NCBI RefSeq assembly: GCF_000006405.1
Contig: NW_003206478.1
Span: forward strand, 50,335 to 114,334
Length of the DNA: 64,000 nt
Reading direction: 5' to 3'
Source of the DNA: Perkinsus marinus ATCC 50983
Lineage: Eukaryota > Perkinsozoa > Perkinsida > Perkinsidae
Below, piece after piece: positions 1 to 10,968 of this stretch. Under the pieces are notes generated by a model, which had not been told where the DNA came from, did no database searches, and was given only the letters and a program-made list of their open reading frames with translations. Each line of letters opens with the position of its first letter. The first letter of the stretch is position 1. Position numbers and translations under genes: made by a program.

Positions 1-45
1 CGAGTCTTCCAAAATGCACGTCATCCGGCACCCTTGCATGCTTAC

Positions 46-705
46 ACCAACAGTCTGCAAGGCGGCTCTGGCCACATCAGCAGAGGTATGAGAGGCTCCG
101 GCGACACACTAAAATGACAAATAATAATAACTCCTTCCAGTAGGTGGGTGTTGAATTACTCCTTGAACGTGACCAGTGGTCAACATCAAGTCGGCCATCA
201 TGAGAGGGGAGTTCTTCACAGTATCAAGAGCAGCATCGAGAGTCATACCCTTCTTCTGACGCTTCTGGAACCTGAGCATTCATACCGTAACTTCCCCACT
301 TCCTAGATCCAGTAGACCCACAAGACAGTTGCTGTCTGCTCGACGACTTCAGGGTGAAGGGAAGGGTCAATGATCCTCACACCTTCAAGAGACACGTTGT
401 TAGCCTTCGCGCACTTGTAAGCCGCCTCGCGATCACCAACCAGCACCTATATCGAAGATACCACAGCTGAGATGCGAAACAGGTTCCCTACGGGTTGGGC
501 GATCTTCTCCTTGAGGACCTTAGCAACAGCGGGGATAACACGCTCATCAGTGACCTCAGGGAACGCTATGAACTCTGAGGGGAAGGAAAAACTTCCCAAT
601 GAAAGTTACCACCGACTACGTACTTTCAAGGCCAGTCTGCATAGCACGCTGACGAATGCCAGCAAGGGCGGCGGGGGCACAGCGAGCAGTAGAACGAGAA
701 AGCAT
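46..705 (-). CDS. pta: phosphate acetyltransferase-like protein, partial (5' part of gene)
   Basis: Likely converts acetyl-CoA and phosphate to acetyl phosphate, probably in the mitochondrion. Five phase-consistent exons are visible on the minus strand: 624-705, 492-574, 322-446, 160-271 and 46-108; the rest lies beyond base 1. The protein opens with an Arg/Ala-rich, acid-free stretch (MLSRSTARCAPAALAGIRQR) typical of a mitochondrial presequence. The family is read from the Pta/Ptb core, including VLVGDREAAYKCAKANNV and the block VAGASHTSADVARAALQTVG, which aligns with the VAGAVHTTADTIRPALQ region of Pta and of malic-enzyme Pta domains. The donor after exon 3 (GTGGGT) was chosen because only it keeps the frame. 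A phosphate butyryltransferase or a Pta domain of a larger enzyme is not excluded, since the C-terminus is missing. Confidence 0.8.
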
Positions 706-1305
706 CCGGATGAAGGTACAACTTAACCAAACTGGAATTCAACTATCATCTACCGAACAGACCTCATCAAGACCACTACGAAAAGACGACGCTATGAGCA
801 GCAATAAGAGATAGAAGTATCTTCGTAGTGGCTAATTCTGGTAACGCTAAAATCGCATTCTGTCCCCTTCGACACAATACCACCACACAGCGTATTCAGT
901 AGATACTAGATTAGTTTTCACATGTCAAACTTGAGCCTGGGAGCGCTGTTGTAACTCTATAGGACACTACGATAGCCTTAGCAACTTTCAACCACACCGA
1001 GTTCAATGCATGGTGTCTTATCCTCACATGCATCACTGTACCTCCCCCCTTTGAAAGTCCGGGCGTTCAAAGTCTTGTCGCTGGTAAGTTAACTGCTAGT
1101 AACCCGTACGACCACGACAAAGGTTAGTTTCGGTCCTCTATATAGCGTATGAAAGGTATCCTCTCGCGAACTTGTTAGACTCGTATTTCCTCAACTATCG
1201 TTACGTGAGATCGCAGGTTCGATCCTCGCCAACTCTATTTTAACTCAACACTGTACACCATCCGCCGAGAAAGACATCAGCTGTAAAAACGAGACTCCAC
1301 TTCTC
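706..1305. other. intergenic stretch, no gene seen
   Basis: Lies between the phosphotransacetylase start and the ribophorin II stop. It holds one tRNA-like 3' half (about 1,150-1,236) and nothing else I can name. Confidence 0.5.
1150..1236 (+). repeat. tRNA-like sequence (T-arm/B-box)
   Basis: The segment gcaggttcgatcctcgcc is a good Pol III B-box/T-arm and is followed by a T run. The 5' half does not fold into a clean cloverleaf, so I call it tRNA-derived rather than a tRNA gene. Confidence 0.45.
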
Positions 1306-3014
1306 TCAATCTGTCTTCACTCTGTCGGCTCTACTTTGACACAATACCTACACAAAAAGTTACCAAAAGTTGGAATTGATCATTTGCACGCATGCACACG
1401 CACCTTATTCCCCGAGATGATCGCAATTGGCAGCAGAAGCGAACACAAGATCATCGTCTGGATGAGATTGAGAGAAAGAAAAAACATTCCGAGTACCGCC
1501 AAGTAGGCCGCGAGCGTGCCGAAAAACACCATCTGAACGCGCACATAAACGTCAAAATCTGCGTATCGTCCTACCCCATGCACGTCGATTTTCCACAATT
1601 CCATGTTGACCTTGAGTAACCCCAACCCCCTCAAGAAAGCCAGCAGAGGGATGACAGTAGTCAGAGCCTACAAAGCAGACCGTGTAACACATCTAGCCAT
1701 ACGCCGTCTACAACAAACACCGCAGTGATGACGAACGGTGGGGTCTTCTGCGCTGGCTTGAACGTGTGGGCGATCAACGGTAGAGGAAGATAGCGAGCTG
1801 AACATGCGGGAATACATCAAGTCGAGCAATTCATCAATACCAGCTAATTTCGTAGTGGTTCTGAGGTCGCCACTCCCTGGGATGCTGCTCTTGCTCAACG
1901 CGTCCTTGGTCATCTGAACTTGACCATGTATTCATACCGTAACTCGCGTAAATCATCTACCTGGTGGAACTCGAAAGGGACAGCCCCTAGCGACTGCTGC
2001 ACGCCTGTTGGCATCATGTTATCTCCGATCAAGATCGTCAAGTCATATCTAAGATCGTCAGTGTGGCAAGACTGCATGTCTTGGTGACAATATGAAAATT
2101 ATGAGGAAATTTTTGGAATTTTCTCTCGGTTTCCGTACACTTCTACCCGATTCTATAATTAGTAAGGAAACTCCCGAGCTTAGGTGAGGGAAGCGAACAT
2201 TTATTTCTCCAACACGATAGACTTGCCCCTACTTCCCGTCCCTAGGGGTGATCGCTCCTGTGCCAGCCATAGGAATATCAGCAGTGTACGTTCCAGAAGA
2301 GTCGCGTGCGCCTGCGTGCAGCATACCAAAACTCCCCCAGCTCGTCCCAAAATCCCCTACGTGTCATCTCAATCACTTGCACGTCCGGAGCACCAACAAC
2401 GTGATCACCTATACAATCGCTAATTACAAACCAGTGTAACCACAACAAGACTACCTTCCTTGAATGTCACCATCAGCGCCACTTGCGCCGGGTAGGACTC
2501 AGCCGTGGTGAAGTCGCACTTTACCGAGGGGTGGCCGCTGTCAGAAAGGACCGCGTTTTTGTTAACAGTGCCTGTTGAACGGTGCTATCAGATCAACAAC
2601 AAATGAACATTCTACGAATCGCAAAGTGAGATTTCGGATCTTCTCGCAAGAGGGTCTAATAACATGAACACCCGTGTGGGGAGAAAATGAACACTTCGAT
2701 GACAATATGGACATTTTAGGGTAAATTTCTTAATCCTGTCAAGTCCCCCGCGGATCCTATAATTAGTGAGGAACCTCCTGAAAGCTCAGCTGAAGAAAGC
2801 AAACATATATCGCAACACTGAGAGCAGCAATTCTCGACCCAGATGGTTGTCACTATAATAGTCGTGCATCACCTGTCGAGCTTCCACTTTGCCATCCCAC
2901 CGCAATCACGTCGGTATTGCTTTTAACAACGCATTTCTCGAGGACGGCGACATCCCCGGCAACGGCAACAACAGAGGGAAAGGCGAGGACGGCTATGATG
3001 AGAGGAATAATCAT
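1306..3014 (-). CDS. RPN2: ribophorin II (oligosaccharyltransferase subunit, Swp1/RPN2 family)
   Basis: A subunit of the ER oligosaccharyltransferase that N-glycosylates nascent proteins. Exon 1 (2873-3014) starts with a clear signal peptide (MIIPLIIAVLAFPSVVAVAG); exons 2455-2571 and 2290-2408 follow in phase and encode the lumenal part. The diagnostic C-terminal part spans about 1,380-1,920: a lumenal motif AHTFKPAQKTPPFVITAVF, equivalent to the FRPPEKRPPTVVS of ribophorin II, then three to four hydrophobic segments and a final PIAIISGNK like the AGNRML of the family. A last short exon gives the stop at 1306. The small exons between 2,290 and 1,920 are less certain. Two introns contain element B. 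Confidence 0.72.
2085..2216 (-). mobile_element. element B copy in ribophorin II intron
   Basis: Shares the family blocks TGACAATATGAAAATT, GTACACTTCTACCCGA, TATAATTAGT.AGGAAACTC and AGCGAACAT, here in reverse orientation. Confidence 0.75.
2674..2822 (-). mobile_element. element B copy in ribophorin II intron 1
   Basis: Runs from the right end (gtggggagaaaatg) to the left end (catatatcgcaacactg) of the family consensus and makes up about half of intron 1 (2572-2872). Confidence 0.75.
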
Positions 3015-3029
3015 AGTCGAGGAAAACCT

Positions 3030-3056
3030 GCAAGGATTTGAGCCCGATGCCTCCAG
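3030..3056 (-). repeat. weak tRNA T-arm-like motif next to an acceptor
   Basis: On the minus strand, cgggctcaaatccttg is followed at once by a CAG acceptor 12 nt before the ribophorin II start codon, suggesting a 5' UTR intron. The T-arm match is weak. Confidence 0.3.
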
Positions 3057-3145
3057 GATGACAAGTCAACTCTTTACCCTACTCAACTAATATTGAAATG
3101 AATAACTCCGACGAAACTCAGTGCGTTCAACCACCTCTAACACAC

Positions 3146-3318
3146 AGTGCTGGAATATGTGTTCGATTTCCTTCAGCGGAGCTCAGCGGTTTCCTCACTA
3201 ACCATGGAATTTCACATAGAAGTTTGCAGAAAGCAACAATTGTTTCCAAGAATTTCCTCAATATTTTCATATTTTCACCGACACACAGTTCACCATATGC
3301 ATGTTCTCCCACAGGGAT
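3146..3318 (+). mobile_element. element B copy, intergenic
   Basis: Near-full-length copy from cagtgctggaatatgtg to catatgcatgttctccc, with internal TTTCCTCAATATTTTCATA. It lies upstream of ribophorin II. Confidence 0.8.
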
Positions 3319-4664
3319 CTCATGAAAGATGATATCGGAACCAAATAACATCACCAATAATCGACGCTAGTCATACCAATCTTTTGTCTTCTCATCGCAG
3401 CAGAAGGAAGTACAGTATATCGCAAAACCCGACGGTAGCCTTGGCACAGGAGATTCCTCAGCTGAGGTGATGAACCTTAGTTCTGAAGCTTTCGAGATTG
3501 ACGGGGGAGTTTAGTAAAGCTCGACGAGATCAGCCCTGAGATGGATCCTAAGCAGTTTAGTGAACTCCCCGTGAATTAATATCCGCCGTAGAAAGCGCAC
3601 GCCCAAATAATCGATATCGCTACCGATTTAGGGGTCGTTCATTATACCGATTTCGAAACTCAGGATAGATTCCAGAATCGCTTATTACACGTATAACGCG
3701 ATGCTAGGATCGATTCGGAAGTCCAGAATAGATTCAATGAAATTGAGGTTAGTCTATATTGTAATACATGTAACCCTGCAACGATTGTCAACGTGCGTCA
3801 AATTTCACGGTTTTCTTTGGTCGTAGCGTATGTTTCTCTGAGTTCTCACATGTGTATGCAACTGTGTGTCTTGCGTAAACTCACATCGTAAACGCATTCC
3901 CCCATCCGTTTTCTGCGTTGAAGGCTCCTCAATGGCCTCGGACGGAATAGACACATGATTCATGTCTCATTTCATGTGACATGAAAGCGTTACATCCACA
4001 ATGCATAGTACCGTCGAGGACCTGTAGATACGTGTGACGAAGGAGTATTAGGGTGAGGTTCAAAACTCAGCACAATCGTCCCTCCAGACACGAGACAGGA
4101 ACACATCAGTCATCTCATGCTACTGACAGCGGAAACGGCGCTTCGGGTTCGAGAGCCTCTCCACAACGCTGAAACAGTGCTCGGTGCTAGCTGTGTGATG
4201 GCTACGACGCAGTCCGTTCAGAACAGACCTGAGCGCTAAGCCCTGTGTGCTAAGTCTTGTGTTGCGCATGAGACTGTGCAAGTTGACGCGTAACGAATTC
4301 CAAAACCTACTCGACTTGAACGCTGAGTTGCATGCTCAGGACCCACTGGGTGATCCAAGGATGTGCCTTCAGGTGTCCCTGACGAGATTGTGTCGACAAG
4401 AGAAGTTGATGAAGCCTTTACCCGTAACCAGGCGGAAATGAGTGCAACCTTTAATATTCATACGCCTCATGATGTTTCATGAGCTTCATGGAGACCTACA
4501 GGTGAACAAGTTCTCAATGAAGCAGGGAGCATCGCTTCTTGGGAGTAAGCCTCTGGCTTCAACGGTTGAAGTTCAACCAACAGTGAGACCGACTGAGGAT
4601 CGGGAAGTTCCTGATTACTCCGCTGGTACGGTATGAGCGCCTCCACTATCTAATGAACTCATCA
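3319..4664. other. intergenic stretch, no gene supported
   Basis: Short open frames around 4,247-4,636 have no recognisable product and are not joined by convincing splice sites. They could be decayed exons or element remains. Confidence 0.4.
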
Positions 4665-4736
4665 GGGCGTATGGTGTAGTGGTATCACGTCTGCTTCGCA
4701 TGCAGAAGGCCCCGGGTTCAAATCCCGGTACGTCCA
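4665..4736 (+). tRNA. tRNA-Ala (anticodon CGC)
   Basis: Full cloverleaf by eye: acceptor GGGCGTA/TACGTCC with one G-U pair, a D-arm, anticodon stem TCTGC/GCAGA with loop TTCGCAT (anticodon CGC), and a perfect T-stem CCGGG/CCCGG around TTCAAAT. No intron. It sits alone between ribophorin II and the first paralog gene. Confidence 0.93.
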
Positions 4737-5430
4737 GATTTTCGTAACGCGCCTCGCAGACTTTGAATTGATGTGAACCTATAAGTCATACATTTCGCCG
4801 TCGCTCCACCGATGATGCATTCGGGTTTACAAGTTCAACTATACGGCTGGAGTTCGCCTCATAAGAATAGTATTTCTCCTACACCGGATTTCTCAAAACA
4901 ATGAATTAGCAAAACAGGTGCGAACCCATTCCCAGGCTACCAGTTTGGAACCAAAGAAGATAAGTAACCATATTCAGCATTTTGCTTTGACAATCTACGA
5001 CTAATACTATAGAGGTATGGAACATGGATCGGAACTTCCACGATTGCTTATTCAGGAATGCAATTTCCGGATAATTACCACTGGCTTGGAGATACACGAC
5101 CAAGGCGCATCCTACTTTTAGCATCCTGTATAGACTCAAGTATTTCCCCCTCCTGCGATTTACACAATGGTTATCCTCTCATCCTATCACTCGTCAAGTA
5201 AATCGAACGAGGAATTCACGCTGGCCACACCGATTCGCCCACAGTGCAGATGGGAAGAACCAACTGATCACGCAACACCACCGGTGTTGCACCAGTACGT
5301 AAAAGAGTAACGTTGAAGGAAATTACGCGCAGCGAAGATTATGTTATGAATAGGATACGCACACCCAGATACCCAAGAATGGAGGAAGTCGTTCATGCAT
5401 GCACTAAACAGTGAAGTCTTCCGCAAACAG
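4737..5430. other. intergenic stretch, no gene seen
   Basis: Between tRNA-Ala and the stop codon of the first tandem paralog. No coding or RNA signal that I recognise. Confidence 0.45.
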
Positions 5431-8400
5431 TTATCGTCGCCTTACCACCACCCGTCGTGATGGGTCAAGTGCGCCCCTGGGCACACTACGAGGATCTACA
5501 AGCAATAGAAAATCTCAGAGATGAAAATAAACTTACTTGTGAATTTCTGGCGGACGTATCGTTGCTTGAGAGTCTCAGAAGATTCTTCTCCCAAAACGGA
5601 TGAGGAATGCCGAGAAACCGGCGTGCTCATGAAGCCAGAGCCCTCGCTCAGTGGACCTGTGCGAAATCGACGTACTAGAAATCTACCACGTTGTTGGATG
5701 TCCAACCAATTAAGCTTATATGTAATCTCATACCACACCCTTGCGAACTTACTCTCATTAGCATCAAAGCTTCGACAACTATCATTGCCGTGCACCCTAG
5801 CCTTAGCAGCTGCCACGACTTTCGCTACCTTCTCCGCTGGCATGTCGAAATGCATGTCAGGATTCGATTGCCTGATACCAACTAGATCCAGACGAGGACA
5901 CTCTGTGCTGGGTTCAGCGGATTTTGATAATGAAAAGAGAAAATGCTATGGTCTCAGGATGACACAAAATATTGCCCCCCACAATTTACTTATTGTTGTG
6001 TATGTAGTATGGAGTGTGCTAGTTTTCTACTACTAAACTGCTCTCAATCTCACATTCTGCGTGAAATCAGACGGTGTTTCGTTAACTCAAAGGATATTGG
6101 AAAACCGTCATAACGCCCTACCTCTGAGTTTCCCTTCGTAGTCGAGCTTGACTGACAGAATCAGTGCTGGAACCTCCAGACAGTGTCACCACACCTGATC
6201 ACAAAAACCATAAGCGTTACTATTTTTGCCACTCAGAGACCACCTCCCGAGGACTTGGCATCTAATACAGCGCCAGCTGAAGTGAGACCGTCTCGGGAAC
6301 ACACTGCTCGGATGAGCAAAGACGCAGCTACGATCGCCACCACCTATATGGATAGTTCACATAACAATAGATGTGCTTACTCACTATGATGACAACAACG
6401 TAGGCCACCCAGGTGAAGTCAGTGCGTGGTGTTGGCTTTACTTCAATTGTGCAAGCGCCCGGTGCTACACATACCCAACCTGAAGCCAGCTGAATATGCA
6501 CATCGTGTTGGTGACAATATGGAAATTCTCGGGAAATTTTCATATTTACATTTCTGGTAGAGAACTGTTCGTGGTTTGTAATACTTCTACTCGAATCCCT
6601 AAATAAACTCCTGAGCTCAGGTAAGTACGCACACGAGCTTACTTCCTTCTCTCGAATTGCAATCCTGTTGCACTTGTTGAAATATGCTCCCATCCCAGTC
6701 CGTATTAGAGTTACAGTCACCAGCAGAAGGATATGTACCATACAGATACCAAGCCACGTTAGGAACTCCTCGCAACACCATATACGCCGCCTGGCCCTGC
6801 CCTTTGAGACTGACACCACTTGTGCATGCGTGCAAACAACACAGTGACTTACTCGGTGTTCCGACATTCCAACGGCAGCATTGACATCGACCAAACGAGC
6901 CGTCCGTCTTCGAACTCCTTCAAACAGTAGTCATCATAATATCCCGAACCTACGTCATTAGCGCTCGCCCGAATGATCGATATCATCTCAACTTACTAGC
7001 CTCTGAAATTTCAGGGTAGCCCATACTGAGATCCTCAGAGTGTTCCATATGCGACCACACATTGTTCCCGATCATATCAGAACAAGCACTTCGAGAGAAC
7101 TGCGCCACTCTGCTCAGCGGCTCCGAATCGGCTAAAATAGTGAACACTGACGACGCTGGTGTAATGCGGAAGATGAGAACTATTTTCGCTGTGGAAATGC
7201 CAGAATGCAGAATCGTCGCATTAACTTTTAGATCACTACCACGATTACTCCAGTGGGAAAATATGCAAATGGTAAACTACGTGTATTGATGACAACATGA
7301 GAACTCTCTGAATATTTAGGGTTTTTGTACACTTCTACCCTAAATCGTGTGTAAACATAATCAGCTGAGTAAACCAAACATATATTCCAACACTGTTCTA
7401 GTATGCTGTAAAACCACAGCATGCGTCCTTCTCACTCGTATAGCTGAAGCTGCAGTCGAGCAAGGAGGAAACCGCGCTCTCATACTGGCCTGAACAACGA
7501 CATAACATCATCATAACAATGCGAGTATCGACTCACATCGTAGTGTGGCAAACGTCGAGACCGCAGCCACATTGCCAGGCATAGCTGAGGGAGAGGGAAA
7601 GCCTCCGAAGTCCACTATAGTGGAAGCTCCAGCGACGTTGTTACCGGCACCTCCTACGGACTCCGCCGAGACACTGAAAGAGAATAAAGCATGGGTGTTC
7701 GACTTATCAATTACAGTGTTGGAATATATTATGGCTTACTCCACTAGGAAAAGCTTCCGAGTTAGTAGTGCATAAAAACAGTAGTAATTTCCTCAGAATT
7801 CCCTCATTATAATCAACAAGCGCAGTTGACGACAATCAACATACAAGAGCAGCAAATGTGAACAATAGTATCGATGCCTGAGACATCACACTGCATCCGT
7901 GGATTACACTGTCCCAAGGCACAAATCACATCGAAGATGATCACGAAATTGAAGTAGTGGTGGTATGACTCAAATTGGCATTCAAAGACGCTGAACACGG
8001 CAAAAGATCCAATCCAAAGAGTATAGTAATATTCATGGGCTGCTTCCTTAACGATATACGAGTGAAAAACAATAATTTTCATGAAAAATACCGAGCCGGG
8101 GACTCGAACCAGAGACCTATTCCGCGTTATAGAGGCGTCCGAGCAAAGTTAACACGTAGGGAGCTCCGCGAGAAGGCCCAGTGGAACCTACTTGTTGAGC
8201 GGTAAGTCGACACGTTTCAAGGCGGTCAACGAGTTGGTCGATTCAGAATTCAGCTGAACAACCAGTCCCCCTTGGGTGGTCATATTCAACCTCACAGGAG
8301 GCACCATCGGGCCTGTGAGATCCCAAGGGTTATACGCAGACGCATATGCTGGAGACCGACAGTGATCAACGGTTGTGCTATCCGAAGTGACTCACCAAAG

Positions 8401-10494
8401 GGGACATCGACAAGCATGAGATATTCACTCTGAGAACAGTAGATGCCATGGGTTGTGGAGTGCTCTGGGCTGCTATACCTGACCACGAAAATACACTAAT
8501 CTTGTGGCGCGTGAAGGCCCACTCACCACTGCGAGCTCCGCTCCCACGGCGCGCCTGCCTGCATGCTATTCACGAAAAACTGCAAATTCGCATCATAACC
8601 GTCTTTAGAAAATGTCGGCAGAAACGCCAGAACCTCCTTGCCTTCTTGGAATTGAGTGAGAACCTATATGAAAAGTCCTAATTCGATACTAGACCTTCGT
8701 AAGGCTTGCGGGTTCAATTCCCGGCACGAGCTTTATTTCAGCATTTCCCGACTGCAAGAAAGTCACAACCGGAACACTCAATAAAGGGTACGGATGCGCG
8801 TATTTTAATATTTACCAGGAAAATTTTTCCCTGGGAAACATGGACTTGGATTCTTTGCAAGTATGTGTTTCGAGAGCTCAACTGATGCAATTCGAACGCA
8901 TAGAAAATGCGCGTTTTGACCTACCCCTAGCCCAAAAGGAGGGTTCTTCTCCCTCGCCACCACAGACTTCAAAAGCTGCGTAGCTCCGTAGTGACAGTCA
9001 CTAGGACTCACGAACTGTATCAAGCCATGTAGGTATCTGCAAAAGGCGGCGAACGATACCGGATACTATGATGAACTACGTGGTAGATCGACACGAACTC
9101 AACTTCTCAAGAAGGACATCCGTCAGGAACGTCTTCTACTGCTGATAGCAATATTCCTATCCCAGTAAAAAGCTGGATAGCTCTATAGATCATTCGATGG
9201 GTTGGAAAGTATAGATAAGTCACGAACAAGTAGTTGATAACATTCTATATTGATATTGAATAATACGGCTTGTAATCCCACACTTACTCAACCAAACCAT
9301 TGGGCCTGCCAGCGGCTGTGCCGCAGTTATACACAATCCTGCCCTCAGGTTGTGATGCGTTTTGTACATAGTCAAAATAGAGGCCAACGTATGACCTATT
9401 AGCTGTACCGTACACGTAGGCATACCTACAGAGAAAGTCGTGTCGGACGACTAGGTTGGACAAGTTGGGATTTACACTGCGAAAATGATCTCCGCAGATT
9501 TCTAGTAAATTTTCTGTAGATTACCGATATAATAGGAGATAACGCAACGATCCCAGAGGGAGTATTGAACGACTAGTCGAAATGGACAAAATGGAGAAGA
9601 ATGTGCCGCCTTGATTCTTGAAAGGACCACCCTCTCTCTCGCCAATGCCACTGGAGCGTGGCATGCGAGTCGACAGTCGATCTCCATACTCCTTCCCAGA
9701 TTACAGAGACCTCAATCAGACTGATCTGTAACGGTTGCAAGTTGTATACATGTTAATACTGTGATATGTGTGTATACATGTGAATAGTACTGTAAAATTC
9801 GCCTGTTACAATAATACCACTGATCTCCTCTCAACCACTGGGCCTTGACATAAGTTCTGAACTTGCGATATATCCCAACATAGTAGAGCTTGATGATAAC
9901 TGGGAGCACTGGCCCACTAGGCCGGACCCGGTGATATACAACTACACTACCAACCGCGACTAAAGTAGCTCTAGCGAGATCCATCAACGCGGCTTCCCAA
10001 TCGTAAACGACGATTAATAGTCGTCGGAAAGACCCAGAAAATATCCAGTATTTATCCATCGCCGTCTATGAAGCCGATCAGGTCTGTGGTGCTGCTTTAT
10101 CGCATGTGGGGAAGTTACCTCACAAAACTGCGATACAAACCGGAAGTCACTCCGTAAACTTGACTTGATTTACAACAAGCAAGTGAAAAAAGAGTTTCGC
10201 TGACCTATGTCTGGTCTTGGCCCGACAAAAATTAAACCTCACAAGAAATTGTCGCCGCCAGGGTTGATGATGTTGCCCATGATCCTCAACATACTCCCCG
10301 ATCGCCACGCTTCCATTGGTGTCTTCGGCGATTTCGCAGGAGGCAATGAATCTGGGGAAAAAAGTTCAATTTCGAACTAGTGACCCATCACAAATTTCGA
10401 TGCTCTTACCGACGGGAGTTGCCTTTGTCACTTCAGAGTGCACAGTTTGAACCAGCAACAGTAGCAGTGCAGGAAGGAATCTATATAACAACAT
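5431..10494 (-). CDS. secreted/type I membrane protein, tandem paralog 1
   Basis: Function unknown; I recognise no named domain. The start at 10494 begins a signal peptide (MLLYRFLPALLLLLVQTVHS), spliced with donor GTAAGAG to an exon with MEAWRSGSMLRIMGNIINPG. Downstream modules, in order: YGTANRSYVGLY with PEGRIVYNCG (9.2-9.4 kb), SPSDCHYGATQLLKS (about 8.98 kb), YSSPEHSTTHGIYCS (8.4 kb), an LTGPMVPPVRLNM exon (8.2-8.3 kb), TIVDFGGFP (7.6 kb), QFSRSACSDMIGNNVWSH (7.1 kb), YYDDYCLKEFEDG (6.9 kb), VLRGVPNVAWYLYGTY (6.7 kb), then GWVCVAPGACTIEV followed by a transmembrane segment (6.4 kb), an AAAKAR-bearing cytosolic tail and the final DPRSVPRGALDPSRR (5.4 kb). Every module has a counterpart in paralog 2, which is the best evidence that these exons are real. 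Exon edges are partly inferred. Confidence 0.68.
6508..6625 (-). mobile_element. element B fragment in paralog 1 intron
   Basis: Contains gtgacaatatggaaattct, a ctTCTACtcgaatc block and actcctgagctcag, matching the reversed B consensus with interruptions. Confidence 0.55.
7258..7398 (-). mobile_element. element B copy in paralog 1 intron
   Basis: Ends with catatattccaacactg, the left terminus of B in reverse, and carries gtacacttctaccc. It begins with the gggaaaatatgca right end. Confidence 0.75.
8080..8180 (-). repeat. tRNA-like sequence in an intron, sense
   Basis: Minus strand: ggtctctggttcgagtcccc, followed by a T run. Upstream sequence gctcggacgcctctataacg resembles an anticodon arm. 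It lies in the intron after the exon ending about 8,205. Confidence 0.5.
8690..8735 (+). repeat. tRNA 3'-half-like sequence, antisense in a paralog 1 intron
   Basis: Segment gcgggttcaattcccggcac is a T-arm with four of five stem pairs, followed by a short T-rich stretch. No matching 5' acceptor strand was found. Confidence 0.5.
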
Positions 10495-10968
10495 TACCGC
10501 GGCGGGCACGCTGCTACTGAAGCCGCCTAGGGAGAAAGATAGTGAGAAAATGAATAGCAACTATCCATGGCATACGATTGGTACATCCCCCCTGAAATTA
10601 CACTCTTTCAGTACAGGGATCGTCACACATTCGATGCTCAATGACCGCTCTTCACATCAACGCGTACATTTCCTCAACTCAACACCAAGGAAATCGCACA
10701 GGCTGTGCACCACAGCGCTTTCTCACTGGACAGAACGACCACAACAGTTCGGTTCGTAACAAATATATTTCCAGGAATAGCCTTGACAGGCAAAAGAACA
10801 CATACATAGATACTGGAGAAACTTAATATAGAATACTAGTCTTGCAATACTTGCATTTTCCCAACGTACGGTCTGATATCACTCGAATGTGCTGCTCCAA
10901 CTGGACCCACTGTATTGCTGTTGAAGCAGGGCTGCCAACTATCGCACGTCTCGAGGACTTTTCGATCA
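10495..10968. other. spacer between the two tandem paralogs
   Basis: About 475 bp between the stop of paralog 2 and the start of paralog 1. It should hold the paralog 1 promoter; I see no clear motif. Confidence 0.4.

Noticed and set aside
4247-4636. Two consecutive short plus-strand frames, possibly a retroelement remnant
   Set aside because: No motif, no splice sites and no similarity that I can name.
5521-6036. 171-codon open frame on the plus strand
   Set aside because: Shadow of the paralog 1 cytosolic tail exons, whose minus-strand reading is conserved in paralog 2.
6328-6894. 188-codon open frame on the minus strand
   Set aside because: It crosses exon borders of paralog 1 and mixes frames; the conserved modules are read in a different frame with introns.
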